A DNA stretch of 39,109 nucleotides from an uncultured Clostridia bacterium (GTDB lineage: Bacteria; Bacillota; Clostridia; Oscillospirales; Acutalibacteraceae): the NCBI GenBank assembly GCA_947567585.1, contig CANONE010000002.1:1-39109 (forward strand), written 5' to 3'. Of this stretch, positions 23,850 through 32,280 are shown piece after piece. Position numbers and translations under genes: made by a program. The notes under the pieces are model-generated. The model was not told the DNA's origin. It saw only the letters and a list, made by a program, of their open reading frames with translations, and did not search any database. Each line of letters opens with the position of its first letter. Position 1 is the first letter of the stretch.

Positions 23850-24497
23850 TTAAAGAACCCGCCGCAAAGGCTTGCGGGCTTTGAAGAGCAGTTTTAGGGC
23901 CTGCGCAACAATGACAATAGGGCGTATGGATAAAGTGGCGGAGAAGTCGATCTTGTGGGCCGGGGCGCCGTAGTCCAGGTCAATGGTAACGCCCTTGTCT
24001 TTACAGGGCAGCAGAGAAAAAAGCTCCCCACAGGCCGGATACACCCCCGCCGCGATCCGCCCATAAAGAACGGCCCCGGCGGCCGCGTCCTGATCCCCGG
24101 ACACGCATAGATACAGCTGGAACCGCTTGAGCCTCAGCCCCTTCAGCACGCCCCCGGTAAATCCAAAAACCAGCTTCAGCAGTTCCCCCAGGGCTTCCAG
24201 AAAACCCGCCAGCCCCTCCCGCCTGCGGGCGGCCTTTACTCTGTCCAATATACCGGGCTTGTCCTTTTTCGCCTTCTTCTTAGGGGGGACGTCCTCCGGC
24301 TCCGGCGCGGGAGCTCCTGGTTCCTCCGGTTCTCCAGGCAATAGCGGAATCCGCAGAAAGAGGCAGCGCAATTCCAAAGTCAGCTCCTCCCGAAACCCGG
24401 CGCTGACCTCCACAGGTACCAGCAAGGCCAAAAAGAGAAGCAGCAGGAGCCCTCCCAGAATACAGAGAAAAATATACAGGACGATCACAGCCGCCAC
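23850..24497 (-). CDS. DUF2953 membrane protein
   Basis: The protein has up to 215 residues; the GTG at 24497 or 24488 could start it, both after GGGAGG. It has one N-terminal membrane helix (VLYIFLCILGGLLLLLFLAL), a linker with EPEDVPPKKKAKKDKP, a helical segment, and a C-terminal domain with ATLSIRPIVIVAQALKLLFK. The pattern and the place beside gerW match DUF2953, conserved in spore formers. Its function is unknown. Confidence 0.85.
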   Translation of the reverse strand: MAAVIVLYIFLCILGGLLLLLFLALLVPVEVSAGFREELTLELRCLFLRIPLLPGEPEEPGAPAPEPEDVPPKKKAKKDKPGILDRVKAARRREGLAGFLEALGELLKLVFGFTGGVLKGLRLKRFQLYLCVSGDQDAAAGAVLYGRIAAGVYPACGELFSLLPCKDKGVTIDLDYGAPAHKIDFSATLSIRPIVIVAQALKLLFKARKPLRRVL

Positions 24498-24505
24498 CCC
24501 TCCCG

Positions 24506-25093
24506 CTATAGCATGGTCTGGTCCAGCTCCGTATACACGCCCGGAGGCTCCTCCGCTTCCTCCGGCTCTTCTTCCTCTCCGGTTCCCGGCGGAGGGGGAA
24601 GCTGGTCAATGGAGGAAAGCTGAAAGCACCGCAGAAAAAGCTCCGTGGTCCCATACAGCAGCGGCCGGCCCGGCAGCTCCAGACGGCCGCGTTCCTCCAA
24701 AAGCCCCTTCTGCACCAGGCTTCCCACCACGCCGGAGCAGTCCACGCCCCGAACCTGCTCCACAAAGGCTTTGGTTACCGGCTGGTTGTAGGCCACCACC
24801 GCCAATACCTCCATAGCCGCCTGAGACAGCGGTGTGTTCCGTTTTAGGTCCAGCGCGTCCCGGACAGGCTCTATAAAGGCGGGGTTGGTACAAAACTGGG
24901 CGCTGCCTTCCAAAAGCAGCAGCTGAACGCCGCTCTCCGGTTTATTGTACTTTTTTTGCAGGCTGCCCACCAGCTCTTCCACCGCATAGGTGCGGATTCC
25001 CAGTACTTGGGCAATCCTGTCCAGGGCCACCGGCTCCCCGCTGGCAAAAAGGATGGCCTCCGTTTTTCCTAGCAGCTCTTTTAAGTTGTTCAT
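24506..25093 (-). CDS. scpB: Segregation and condensation protein ScpB
   Basis: The protein has 195 residues from the ATG at 25093, overlapping the scpA stop as ATGA. It has winged-helix repeats with KTEAILFASGEPVALDRIA, QKKYNKPESGVQLLLLEG and TPLSQAAMEVLAVVAYNQPVTK. These are typical of ScpB, which joins ScpA and SMC in the chromosome condensation complex. The C-terminal tail is glutamate- and proline-rich. Confidence 0.95.
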   Translation of the reverse strand: MNNLKELLGKTEAILFASGEPVALDRIAQVLGIRTYAVEELVGSLQKKYNKPESGVQLLLLEGSAQFCTNPAFIEPVRDALDLKRNTPLSQAAMEVLAVVAYNQPVTKAFVEQVRGVDCSGVVGSLVQKGLLEERGRLELPGRPLLYGTTELFLRCFQLSSIDQLPPPPGTGEEEEPEEAEEPPGVYTELDQTML

Positions 25094-25809
25094 GGGCCCT
25101 CCACCTTCCTCCTGACAAGGAGCTCCACCTGGCACAACTCGCCCTCTCCCTCCACTCGGATCCGCCGGCTTTTCACCAGCTCCAGCACCGCCAAAAACAG
25201 CGCCACCCGGGAAGAGCGGTCCGTCTTTCCCGCAAACAGAGCCAGATAGGCCATGGTTCCCCGCTTCCACAACCGGCGCAGCACATACACGGTCTGGCTG
25301 GCTACCGATACAATCTTTGTGGATACCAGCGCCGAGAAGCTCTCCGGCTTAGGGGGCAGCAGGCTTTTCCCCTTGCCCCAGGCGGAGCGCAGCGCCTGCA
25401 CCAATTCCAAGGGGTGATGGGTCCGCTTGTAGGTGAAGTCCGCAGGCAGCTCCTGGGGCGGCCTCGCCACTGTGTCAAAGGCCGCCCGCTCCCGCAGAGC
25501 CTCCGCCGCCTGCTTGCACAGCTGATAGTCCAGAAGCAGACCGGTCAACTCCAGACGGGGGTCCTCCTCTTCTTCCTGCCGGGGCAGTAAAGAGGCGGTC
25601 TTAATGTACACAAGCCTTGCCGCCATCTCCAAAAACTCGCTGGCAACGTCCAGGTCGGCCTCCCGCATCAGGTCGATCTGCTCCATATACTGGTCCAGCA
25701 GCGCCGCGATGGGGATGTCGTAGATGTCGATTTTATTCTTGGCCACCAGGGCCAGCAGCATATCCAGGGGGCCCTCGAAGACCTCCAGCTTGTATTGCAG
25801 CTTATCCAT
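25090..25809 (-). CDS. scpA: Segregation and condensation protein ScpA
   Basis: The protein has 239 residues, a kleisin that bridges the SMC head domains. The N-terminus YKLEVFEGPLDMLLALVAKN is the family signature, followed by IDIYDIPIAALLDQYM and ASEFLEMAARLVYIKTASLLP. The C-terminal winged helix has RVALFLAVLELVKSRRIRVE. The ATG at 25809 overlaps the upstream stop (TGATG); a GTG three bases earlier is possible. Confidence 0.96.
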   Translation of the reverse strand: MDKLQYKLEVFEGPLDMLLALVAKNKIDIYDIPIAALLDQYMEQIDLMREADLDVASEFLEMAARLVYIKTASLLPRQEEEEDPRLELTGLLLDYQLCKQAAEALRERAAFDTVARPPQELPADFTYKRTHHPLELVQALRSAWGKGKSLLPPKPESFSALVSTKIVSVASQTVYVLRRLWKRGTMAYLALFAGKTDRSSRVALFLAVLELVKSRRIRVEGEGELCQVELLVRRKVEGP

Positions 25810-26504
25810 CACAGCACGCCGAACAGCCGGAAGGGCAGAGCCGCTATCCAGGAAATCCCCCGGGTGAGCATGTTCTCTACCGCGTAAAGAGGGCCGGAAA
25901 AAGCCCCGGAGAACATCAGCACAAACAGCGCCATGACAAACACATTCTGATACCGGTAATAGGTGGCAAGAGCCCTGTCGCTGAGGAACGCCCCCAGAAT
26001 CCGAGAGCCGTCCAGGGGCGGAACCGGCAGCAGGTTAAAGGCCGCCAGCGTCACATTGACGGTGACATAATACGTAAACATATTGATAAGAAAACTGGTA
26101 ACCCCGTTTACCGGCGCAAAGGCTATCATTCCAAACACCACCACCGCGCCCGCCAGCGCCGCCAGCAGGTTGGAAACCGGACCCGCCACCGCCACAATGG
26201 CCATATCCCGCTTGGGCTTTTTGAAATAGCGGGGGTCCACCGGCACGGGCTTGGCCCAGCCGAAGCCAAAAAGGAACATCCATACCGTGCCCACCGGGTC
26301 AATGCTGGCCAATGGGTTTAGCGTAAGGCGGCGCTCCCAGCGGGCGGTGGGGTCGCCCAGCTTTCCGGCCGCCCAGCCATGGGCAAACTCATGCAAAGGC
26401 AGAATACAGACGATCACAAAAATAATCGCCAGCACCTGGGCGGCTACGCTGGCAATATCCACCGGCTGGCCCGCCATGATGGTTCTTATCACACTAAAAA
26501 ACAA
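25809..26504 (-). CDS. Site-2 protease family protein (M50B)
   Basis: The protein has 231 residues, starting at TTG 26504 with AAAGGA nine bases upstream. It is a multi-pass membrane metalloprotease: the HEFAH zinc motif at 38-42, a GPVSNLLAAL turn, and NLLPVPPLDGSR with the third zinc ligand D. It is the short rhomboid-site-2-type (YwhC-like) found next to scpA in many Clostridia. Substrates are unknown. It heads the scpA-scpB run. Confidence 0.92.
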   Translation of the reverse strand: MFFSVIRTIMAGQPVDIASVAAQVLAIIFVIVCILPLHEFAHGWAAGKLGDPTARWERRLTLNPLASIDPVGTVWMFLFGFGWAKPVPVDPRYFKKPKRDMAIVAVAGPVSNLLAALAGAVVVFGMIAFAPVNGVTSFLINMFTYYVTVNVTLAAFNLLPVPPLDGSRILGAFLSDRALATYYRYQNVFVMALFVLMFSGAFSGPLYAVENMLTRGISWIAALPFRLFGVL

Positions 26505-26541
26505 GGGAATTCATCCTTTCTTCCATATGCCATACTCAAGG

Positions 26542-26570
26542 ATTATAACCTATTTTTGGAAAAAACACAA
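26542..26570 (-). promoter_or_regulatory. Promoter of the M50-scpA-scpB operon
   Basis: On the minus strand -35 TTGTGT (26565-26570), 17 bp, -10 TATAAT (26542-26547). Confidence 0.7.
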
Positions 26571-26587
26571 TTCTTTTCAAAAAAAAC

Positions 26588-26616
26588 TTGCATTTTGGCC
26601 CCGTATCTGGTATAAT
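26588..26616 (+). promoter_or_regulatory. SigA promoter of rpmB
   Basis: The -35 TTGCAT (26588-26593), a 17-bp spacer and the -10 TATAAT (26611-26616). It stands back to back with the M50 promoter and leaves a leader of about 45 bases. Confidence 0.9.
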
Positions 26617-26667
26617 CCTACTTGTTTGAATCAAGAAAAGCCGTCTACTTAAGAAGGAGGTGCAGAT

Positions 26668-26856
26668 ATGGCAAAATGTGATTTCTGCGGCAAGGGCGTT
26701 TCTTTCGGCTGCAAGGTGTCCCACTCCATGAGGCATTCCAACAGGACCTGGAAGCCCAATATCCGCCGCGTAAAGGCTATTGTTGACGGGACCCCCAAGC
26801 GCGTATACGCCTGCACCCGCTGCCTGCGTTCCGGCAAGGTTACACGGGCTGTCTAA
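26668..26856 (+). CDS. rpmB: 50S ribosomal protein L28
   Basis: The protein has 62 residues and the family start AKCDFCGKGVSFGCKVSHS. Cysteines C4, C7, C49 and C52 show the zinc-binding C+ form. AAGGAGGTG precedes the ATG. It is a single-gene transcript with its own promoter and a downstream hairpin. Confidence 0.97.
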   Translation: MAKCDFCGKGVSFGCKVSHSMRHSNRTWKPNIRRVKAIVDGTPKRVYACTRCLRSGKVTRAV

Positions 26857-26881
26857 GTTTCAATAGACCAGTTTTGCGATC

Positions 26882-26913
26882 TAGGGCTGCTTTGGGGCGG
26901 CCCTATTTGTTTT
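26882..26913 (+). terminator. Terminator after rpmB
   Basis: TAGGGC pairs with GCCCTA around a 12-base loop, followed by TTTGTTTT. It overlaps the 3' end of the convergent mscS gene. Confidence 0.65.
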
Positions 26914-27733
26914 GCCCCGGCCCGTCCAGGTGTACATCCATCTGGGGATAGGGGATGGAAATCCCCGCCTGGTCAAAGGCCGTCTTCACCGCCTCCTGCA
27001 TGGCGTAATACAGGTTCCAATACTCCTCCTGGCGGCACCAGAGCTTTGCCACCAGGGTTACAGAGCTGTCCTTCAGCTCCCCTACCGCAATTACAGGCGC
27101 CGGTTCGTCTAAAACGCGAAGATCCCCCCGCACCAGCTTTTCCAATACCCGTTTGGCCGCCTGCAAATCCGCCTGGTAGGACACGCCATAGCTCAAGTCC
27201 AGCCGCCGGGTGCCGTTGCTGGTAAAGTTCACTACCACGTCCCCGGTTATTTTGGAATTGGGTACAATCACCTGCTTGTTGTCAAAGGTAGCCAGCACCG
27301 TGTAGAGAATTTCAATCCGCCTTACCGTGCCCTCATAGCTCCCGAAGGCCAGATAGTCCCCCATTTTAAAGGGCTTGGTAAATAAAATCTGCACCCCGCT
27401 GACAAAGTTTGAGAGGCTTCCCTGCAGGGCAAAGCTGGCCGTCAGCCCCGCCGCGCCCAGGGCCGCCACCAAAGAGGTGATGTTGATTTGCAGCTGGGCA
27501 ATGGCGCTGACCGTGGCGACGGTAATCACCAGCGCCCGCACCACCGAGCCGACAAACCCCGCCACCAGCGGGTCGGCATGCCCTCGCTTTACGGCGTTTT
27601 TGGTTAAGTGGGCGGCTAATTTGGCCAGCTGCCAGCCGATGAAGAAAATCAGCGCCGCCAGCAGCAGGTTGCCGCCAAAGCCTACCAGCCATGTCCAAAT
27701 TTGTGCAAGCATTCCCTCCCTTAAGCCGTCCAT
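26903..27733 (-). CDS. mscS: Small-conductance mechanosensitive channel MscS
   Basis: The protein has 276 residues. It has three membrane helices. The pore-lining helix is glycine/alanine-rich (SLVAALGAAGLTASFALQGSL), followed by NFVSGVQILFTKPFKMGDYL and the beta domain with VPNSKI. This is the canonical MscS order and size. It releases solutes under osmotic downshock. GGAGG precedes the ATG by seven bases. Confidence 0.95.
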   Translation of the reverse strand: MDGLREGMLAQIWTWLVGFGGNLLLAALIFFIGWQLAKLAAHLTKNAVKRGHADPLVAGFVGSVVRALVITVATVSAIAQLQINITSLVAALGAAGLTASFALQGSLSNFVSGVQILFTKPFKMGDYLAFGSYEGTVRRIEILYTVLATFDNKQVIVPNSKITGDVVVNFTSNGTRRLDLSYGVSYQADLQAAKRVLEKLVRGDLRVLDEPAPVIAVGELKDSSVTLVAKLWCRQEEYWNLYYAMQEAVKTAFDQAGISIPYPQMDVHLDGPGQNK

Positions 27734-27814
27734 GGTTAAGCCTCCTTCAAATTGAAAAAAATACCTATACTACTCGCCCCCAGGCGGTGCAAAATATGCC
27801 TGGGGGTGATTTTT

Positions 27815-28012
27815 ATGTATCCGTATCAATGGGGCACCGCGCCCATGGGCAACCCAGCCGGTATGACCGGCGCCGTTCCGCCGCTGGTGGGCTTTCCCGG
27901 CCTAGAGGACCTGCCTGAAGATATCCGCGCCGGCCTGGATGAACGCCAGGCCGAACTTCGCACAGACGACGATTACCGCCGCCTTATCAACGAACTCCTA
28001 CTCCGCCGCTGA
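27815..28012 (+). CDS. Small acidic protein, unknown
   Basis: The protein has 65 residues. The N-terminus is rich in Pro, Gly, Tyr and Met (YPYQWGTAPMGNPAGMTG), then comes an acidic helical C-terminus (DLPEDIRAGLDERQAELRTD, ending ELLLRR). GGGGGTG precedes the ATG at 27815; the frame is open upstream but without a site. A strong terminator follows at once. No family was recognised; the composition is reminiscent of small spore or inner-membrane-associated peptides, which is only a guess. Confidence 0.6.
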   Translation: MYPYQWGTAPMGNPAGMTGAVPPLVGFPGLEDLPEDIRAGLDERQAELRTDDDYRRLINELLLRR

Positions 28013-28016
28013 GCCC

Positions 28017-28055
28017 CAAAAGACAGGCAGGGAACTTTCCTTGTCTGTCTTTTTG
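28017..28055 (+). terminator. Terminator after the small acidic protein gene
   Basis: AAAAGACAGGCAGGGAA pairs with TTCCTTGTCTGTCTTTTT around a short loop. The stem is long and ends in a T run. Confidence 0.88.
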
Positions 28056-28064
28056 CTGGTGCCA

Positions 28065-28173
28065 AAGGTCGTAGGGCTCTGCCCTACAACCCGCAGCCTT
28101 TGTAAAGGTTGACGAAACTTTCGATCCGAATTTTGTCGATTTTGTACCGGTAGTGGGTGGGCGGCGCCGAAGG
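28065..28173 (+). repeat. Intergenic hairpin repeat, copy D
   Basis: It has the lead hairpin TAGGGC-tct-GCCCTA, then CCTTT-GT-AAAGG, GACGAAACTTTCGATCCGAA, and the end module GGGTGGGCGGCGC at 28155-28167. It is in inverted orientation to copy E, about 100 bases away. Confidence 0.75.
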
Positions 28174-28275
28174 TTTTTTTGGGGGCTATTAGTGAGCTAA
28201 AGGCGTTTCGGTTGGCTTGCCCGCCCTGCTAACCCCAGCCGCCCTTAGCCCACTTCCAGCCCGTCGGAGCCTAAT
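28174..28275. other. Spacer between inverted repeat copies D and E
   Basis: There is no ORF with a ribosome site, and no promoter or terminator was recognised. Together with copies D and E it fills the 375-base gap between the small acidic protein gene and lysC. Confidence 0.5.
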
Positions 28276-28388
28276 GCGCCGCCCACCCAGCCATCTGCAC
28301 GGACTCGACAAAATCCGGAACAAAAGTTTTTGATCAAACCTTTTTCAAAAAGTTTGCAGAGCGCGTCTTAGCGGCGTCTCGCGGCCTT
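28276..28388 (-). repeat. Intergenic hairpin repeat, copy E
   Basis: Read on the minus strand it runs AAGGCCGCGAGACGCCGC, then the hairpin CAAACTTTTT/AAAAAGGTTTG (one bulge), GATCAAAAACTTTTGTTCCG, ATTTTGTCGA and the end module GGGTGGGCGGCGC (28276-28288). It begins right after the lysC stop. Confidence 0.75.
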
Positions 28389-29596
28389 CAGCTCTCGAAA
28401 AATTTCTGATGGATCGCCTCTACGGCGCGGTCGCTGTCGGATTTGTGGACCAGCACGGAGATCTTGATTTCGCTGGTGGAAATCATCTGGATGTTGACGC
28501 TGCGGCTGAAAAGGGCCTCAAACATCTCCGCAGCCACGCCGGGATGGCTCTCCATGCCCGCGCCCACAATGGATACCTTGGAAACGTTGTCGTCGGCCAC
28601 CAGGCTGGTAGCCCCCAGCTTCTCGGTGTACTCCTTCAGCAGCTCGATGGTATCCTCCATGCGGTTCTTTTCCACGGTAAAGCTGATGTCCTTGGTGCCG
28701 TTGCGGCCAATGGACTGCAAAATAATATCAACGTTCGTCCCCTTAGACGAAAGCTTTGAGAAAATCTTAAAGGCAAGGCCCGGCTTATCCGGCACGCCGA
28801 TAATCGAGATCCGGGCAATGTTGTCGTCTTTAGCCACCCCACTGATAAGCATCTGTTCCACGCTGGTCTCCTCCTTCACAATGGTCCCCCGGGCCTTGGT
28901 CAGGCTGGAGAGGACTTCCAATTCAATATTATACTTTTTCGCCATTTCTACCGAGCGGTTGTGCAGCACCTGTGCCCCCAGCGAGGCCAGCTCCAGCATC
29001 TCGTCGTAGGTAATGGCGGAGAGCTTTTTTGCGCCGGGAATCTTCCGGGGGTCGGCGGTGTATACCCCGTCCACGTCGGTATAGATCTGGCAAAGATCCG
29101 CGTGCATGGCGGCGGCATAAGCCACGGCGCTGGTGTCTGAGCCGCCCCGGCCGATGGTCGTCACGTCGCCGTAGCGGTTTACTCCCTGAAAGCCGGCAAT
29201 AATCACAATGCGGCGCTTATCCAGCTCCTTCTTCACCCGGGATGTGTCGATTTTTTTGATCCTGGCGCTGCCGTGGTCCGAGGTGGTATTAAACCCCGCC
29301 TGCCAGCCCAGCAGGGACACCACCGGAAAGCCCATGCGCTCAATGGCCATAGCCAGCAGCGCGGCGGAAACCTGCTCCCCGGATGAGAGCAGCATATCCA
29401 TCTCCCGCTTGCTGGGCCGCTGGTTCACCTCCGCCGCCTTGGCGGTCAGGTCGTCGGTGGTATCCCCCTGGGCGGAAACCACCGCCACCACGTCGTTGCC
29501 GTCCTTATAGGCGGAAGTGATAATCCCCGCCACATTGTCAATGCGTTCGGCGTCCCGCACGGAGGTGCCGCCAAATTTCTGTACGATTAATGCCAT
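28388..29596 (-). CDS. lysC: Aspartate kinase
   Basis: The protein has 402 residues. It catalyses the first step of lysine, threonine and methionine synthesis. The N-terminal kinase domain starts IVQKFGGTSVRDAERI and has the TTIGRGGSDTSAVAYAAAM motif. Two C-terminal ACT domains (ISIIGVPDKPGLAFKIF and VSIVGAGMESHPGVAAEMF) bind feedback amino acids. This is the class with internal alpha/beta translation starts in Bacillus; none was evident here. GAGGGG precedes the ATG. It is downstream of thrB, separated by repeat copy F. Confidence 0.97.
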   Translation of the reverse strand: MALIVQKFGGTSVRDAERIDNVAGIITSAYKDGNDVVAVVSAQGDTTDDLTAKAAEVNQRPSKREMDMLLSSGEQVSAALLAMAIERMGFPVVSLLGWQAGFNTTSDHGSARIKKIDTSRVKKELDKRRIVIIAGFQGVNRYGDVTTIGRGGSDTSAVAYAAAMHADLCQIYTDVDGVYTADPRKIPGAKKLSAITYDEMLELASLGAQVLHNRSVEMAKKYNIELEVLSSLTKARGTIVKEETSVEQMLISGVAKDDNIARISIIGVPDKPGLAFKIFSKLSSKGTNVDIILQSIGRNGTKDISFTVEKNRMEDTIELLKEYTEKLGATSLVADDNVSKVSIVGAGMESHPGVAAEMFEALFSRSVNIQMISTSEIKISVLVHKSDSDRAVEAIHQKFFES

Positions 29597-29636
29597 ATAT
29601 AACCCCTCGTCATTCTGTATTCGTGTTGGACCTTTT

Positions 29637-29805
29637 AAGACCTTAGTGGCTCTGCCTCCAAACCACCGCCACCTTTTGAAAAAGGGCGAAGGTCTCCGGT
29701 GGAGACCGTCTTAAGCCGACCGAGCCGGCAGGCGAGACGACGAAAACTTTTGCTCCGACATTTTTCGATTCCGCACCGTTGGCTTTCTGTGCGGCGCCGA
29801 AGGCT
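29637..29805 (+). repeat. Intergenic hairpin repeat, copy F
   Basis: It has GGCTCTGCC, the hairpin CCTTTT-GA-AAAAGG, an inserted module with perfect hairpin GGTCTCC-ggt-GGAGACC and CGAGCCGGCAGGCGAGAC (the reverse complement of part of copy B), then CGAAAACTTTTGCTCCGA and the GCGGCGCCGAAGGC end. It fills most of the 288-base lysC-thrB gap; nothing else was seen there. Confidence 0.7.
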
Positions 29806-29884
29806 TCATCTGCCGCCGGCTTTCAGGGATTTTGTACCGGTTTCTGCCTGGTGGAAAAATCTCATCTACTTTTTCTTACTTTTC

Positions 29885-30781
29885 TTATTCTATGACTACT
29901 TTGGCCCCCTCCTGGTCGGCCTGCAAAATCTCTACCCGCCAGCCGGTAATGCCCTTGTCCGCCAGATGGCTGACGCAGGCTTTGCCAAAGGCCCCGGCGT
30001 TCTCTGTGTCAATCATGGCGATAATGGTGGGCCCCGCCCCGCTGACATACGTACCCAGAGAGCCCAGCTCATAGCTCATGCGGAACACATTGTCGTAGTT
30101 CTCAATGAGCCCGGAGCGGTAGGGCTGGTGGATCCGGTCCTGCACCGCCACTCTCAGGTTATGCAGCTCTCCGGAGAACAGCGACGCCGTCATGAGCCCG
30201 GAGCGGGACAGGTTATACACCGCGTCCTCCCGGCTGTATTCCTTGGGCAGCGCGGCCCGGGCCTTCTCGGTTTTCAGCTCAAAAGGAGGAATCATCAGCG
30301 CGAAACGGATTTTCTCGCTGACCGGCACGCTGACGCTGTACACCCTCTCCCCCTCCATGGCGGAGGCCACCAGGCCCCCGGAAAGAGCGGGGCTGGTGTT
30401 GTCCGGGTGCCCCTCGATTTTCGCCGCCAGGTTAATCAGGTCCGTCTTGGAAAGGGGGTTCCCCATAAAGCGGTTGGCCGCCAGAATGCCCGCCACAATA
30501 CAGGCCGAGCTGCTTCCCAGCCCCCGGGCCATGGGGATATTATTCTCCTGAATAATTTTTAGCCCCGGCAGCTTCTTGCCGCAAATTTCATAGAGATGCT
30601 TCGCCGCCCAGAAAATCAGGTTGCTCTCATCCTTCGGGACCTCCAAGCCGTCTGTGCAGCTGATTTCCAGGGCGTCGGACTCCTCCATCCACACCCGGTT
30701 TTTCATGGTCAGGGCCAGCCCTAAGGAGTCAAAGCCGGAGCCTAAGTTGGCGCTGGTAGCCGGCACGTCAATTCTAATCAT
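29885..30781 (-). CDS. thrB: Homoserine kinase
   Basis: The protein has 298 residues of the GHMP kinase family. It phosphorylates homoserine on the way to threonine. The N-terminal IDVPATSANLGSGFDSLGLAL and the ATP-loop ARGLGSSSACIVAGILAANR are diagnostic, and the C-terminal GAGPTIIAMID motif is present. GGAGG precedes the ATG, 12 bases after the hom stop, so the two are co-transcribed. thrC is not in the window. Confidence 0.97.
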   Translation of the reverse strand: MIRIDVPATSANLGSGFDSLGLALTMKNRVWMEESDALEISCTDGLEVPKDESNLIFWAAKHLYEICGKKLPGLKIIQENNIPMARGLGSSSACIVAGILAANRFMGNPLSKTDLINLAAKIEGHPDNTSPALSGGLVASAMEGERVYSVSVPVSEKIRFALMIPPFELKTEKARAALPKEYSREDAVYNLSRSGLMTASLFSGELHNLRVAVQDRIHQPYRSGLIENYDNVFRMSYELGSLGTYVSGAGPTIIAMIDTENAGAFGKACVSHLADKGITGWRVEILQADQEGAKVVIE

Positions 30782-30793
30782 GTAGCATCCTCC

Positions 30794-32041
30794 CTAAAAG
30801 TCGGAAATAAGTATCCGTCCGCAGACTTCCACGCCGGCTTCCGCCAGCCGCTCCAGGTTCTCTTCCAGTTCCGCCTGGGTAAGCCCCGCCACGGTAAAGC
30901 CCGCTTCTCCCGGCTCCTCGTCCTTGCGGATAATCCGCGCCGCTCTGGGGAAAACCGCCTGGGCCGCGGCAAAAGCCTGGTCAGAAGCGCCGGGGCCCTG
31001 CACATGCACGAAAAAGTCCCCCTTCATGCCCTCAAAGGGCGCTACATAGTCCGGCTTGGCATCCTCCCAATACAGATATTTTCGGGCTTTAAAGTGCTTT
31101 ACGCAGTCGATCACATCCGCCACCACCGCGCTGGCCGTGGGCAGCTTGCCCGCGCCCTTGCCGTAGAAAACCACGTCCCCAGTGGCGTCGCCGCGAACCA
31201 AAATGCCGTTAAACACGTCGTCCACATTGCAAAGGGGGCTCTCCCGGCTGATAAACATGGGGCCAACCAAAATAGCTATTTTCCCGTCGTCCTGCATCTT
31301 CACCATGCCGATAAGCTTAATGGCCCCGCCCCAAGCTCCGGCGTACGCCACGTCGCCCAAGGTGATTTTGGTAATTCCCTCGGTATGGACCTTCTCAGGA
31401 TACACATGCGTGCCAAAGGCCAGACTGGCCAGAATGCATATTTTCCGGCAGGCGTCCGCGCCCTCCACGTCGGCGGAAGGGTCCCGCTCGGCATAGCCCA
31501 ACTCCTGAGCCAGACCGAGCGCCTCCTGAAAACCCATCTGCTCCCGGATCATTTTCGTCAAAATGAAATTGGTGGTGCCGTTGAGAATCCCCGCGATCTC
31601 GCTGACCTCGTTGGCCGCCAGGCACTGGCTGATGGGCCGGATAATAGGGATTCCGCCCCCCACGCTGGCCTCGAACAAAAAGTTAAGATTATTTTTCTGG
31701 GCCAGAGCAATGAGCTCCGCCCCCTTTGCCGCCACCAGCTCCTTGTTGGAGGTGACAAAGGACTTGCCGTTTGTCAGGCTGGCCTTGGCGTAGCTATAGG
31801 CGGGCTCCAGCCCCCCCATGCACTCCACGACGATTTTCACTTCCGGGTCCTTTAAAATTTTATCAAAATCCTTGGTAAAAACGTTCTGATAGGGCAGCTG
31901 GGGGAAATCCCGCAGATCCAAAATATGCTTTACATGGATCTCCTCCTTAGCCCGGCGGGTGATGCTCTCCTGATGCGTCAGGAGCACCTCCATTACGCCG
32001 GAACCCACCACCCCGTGGCCTAGCACCGCAATATTCGCCAT
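30794..32041 (-). CDS. hom: Homoserine dehydrogenase
   Basis: The protein has 415 residues from the ATG at 32041 (AGAGGATG upstream). It has the Rossmann motif GHGVVGSG near residue 6, the catalytic core EASVGGGIPIIRP and GTTNFILTKM, and a C-terminal ACT domain for threonine feedback. It reduces aspartate semialdehyde to homoserine. It is first of hom-thrB-lysC on the minus strand. Confidence 0.96.
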   Translation of the reverse strand: MANIAVLGHGVVGSGVMEVLLTHQESITRRAKEEIHVKHILDLRDFPQLPYQNVFTKDFDKILKDPEVKIVVECMGGLEPAYSYAKASLTNGKSFVTSNKELVAAKGAELIALAQKNNLNFLFEASVGGGIPIIRPISQCLAANEVSEIAGILNGTTNFILTKMIREQMGFQEALGLAQELGYAERDPSADVEGADACRKICILASLAFGTHVYPEKVHTEGITKITLGDVAYAGAWGGAIKLIGMVKMQDDGKIAILVGPMFISRESPLCNVDDVFNGILVRGDATGDVVFYGKGAGKLPTASAVVADVIDCVKHFKARKYLYWEDAKPDYVAPFEGMKGDFFVHVQGPGASDQAFAAAQAVFPRAARIIRKDEEPGEAGFTVAGLTQAELEENLERLAEAGVEVCGRILISDF

Positions 32042-32076
32042 ATCAACCACATCCTCTCTTGAATCCATCCTCGCGC

Positions 32077-32280
32077 CTCAAGGCCGTGGGGCGCTGGTCC
32101 CATTCAGTTGACAAGTCAACTTGACTGATCCGGCAGTATCTTGGCGTAGCCAATGTTGGCGGGACCGGTCTTCTGTACATTGGCTCCGCCAAGCGCTGGG
32201 AGAGCGGCATCCCACACTCCGCCGTCCCTGTAAAGCCAGACGAAACCTTTGTGCCGGATATTATCTTCGTCCGTACCCTT
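32077..32280 (+). repeat. Diverged intergenic repeat, copy H, with inserted palindrome
   Basis: The first part AAGGCCGTGGGGCGCTGGTC and the last part (CTCCGCCG, CTGTAAAG, CAGACGAAACCTTTGTGCCG, CCGTACC) match copies B and D. Between them is the palindrome CTTGGCG-t-AGCCAATGT / ACATTGGCT-c-CGCCAAG (32140-32193) with a 20-base loop. Confidence 0.5.
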
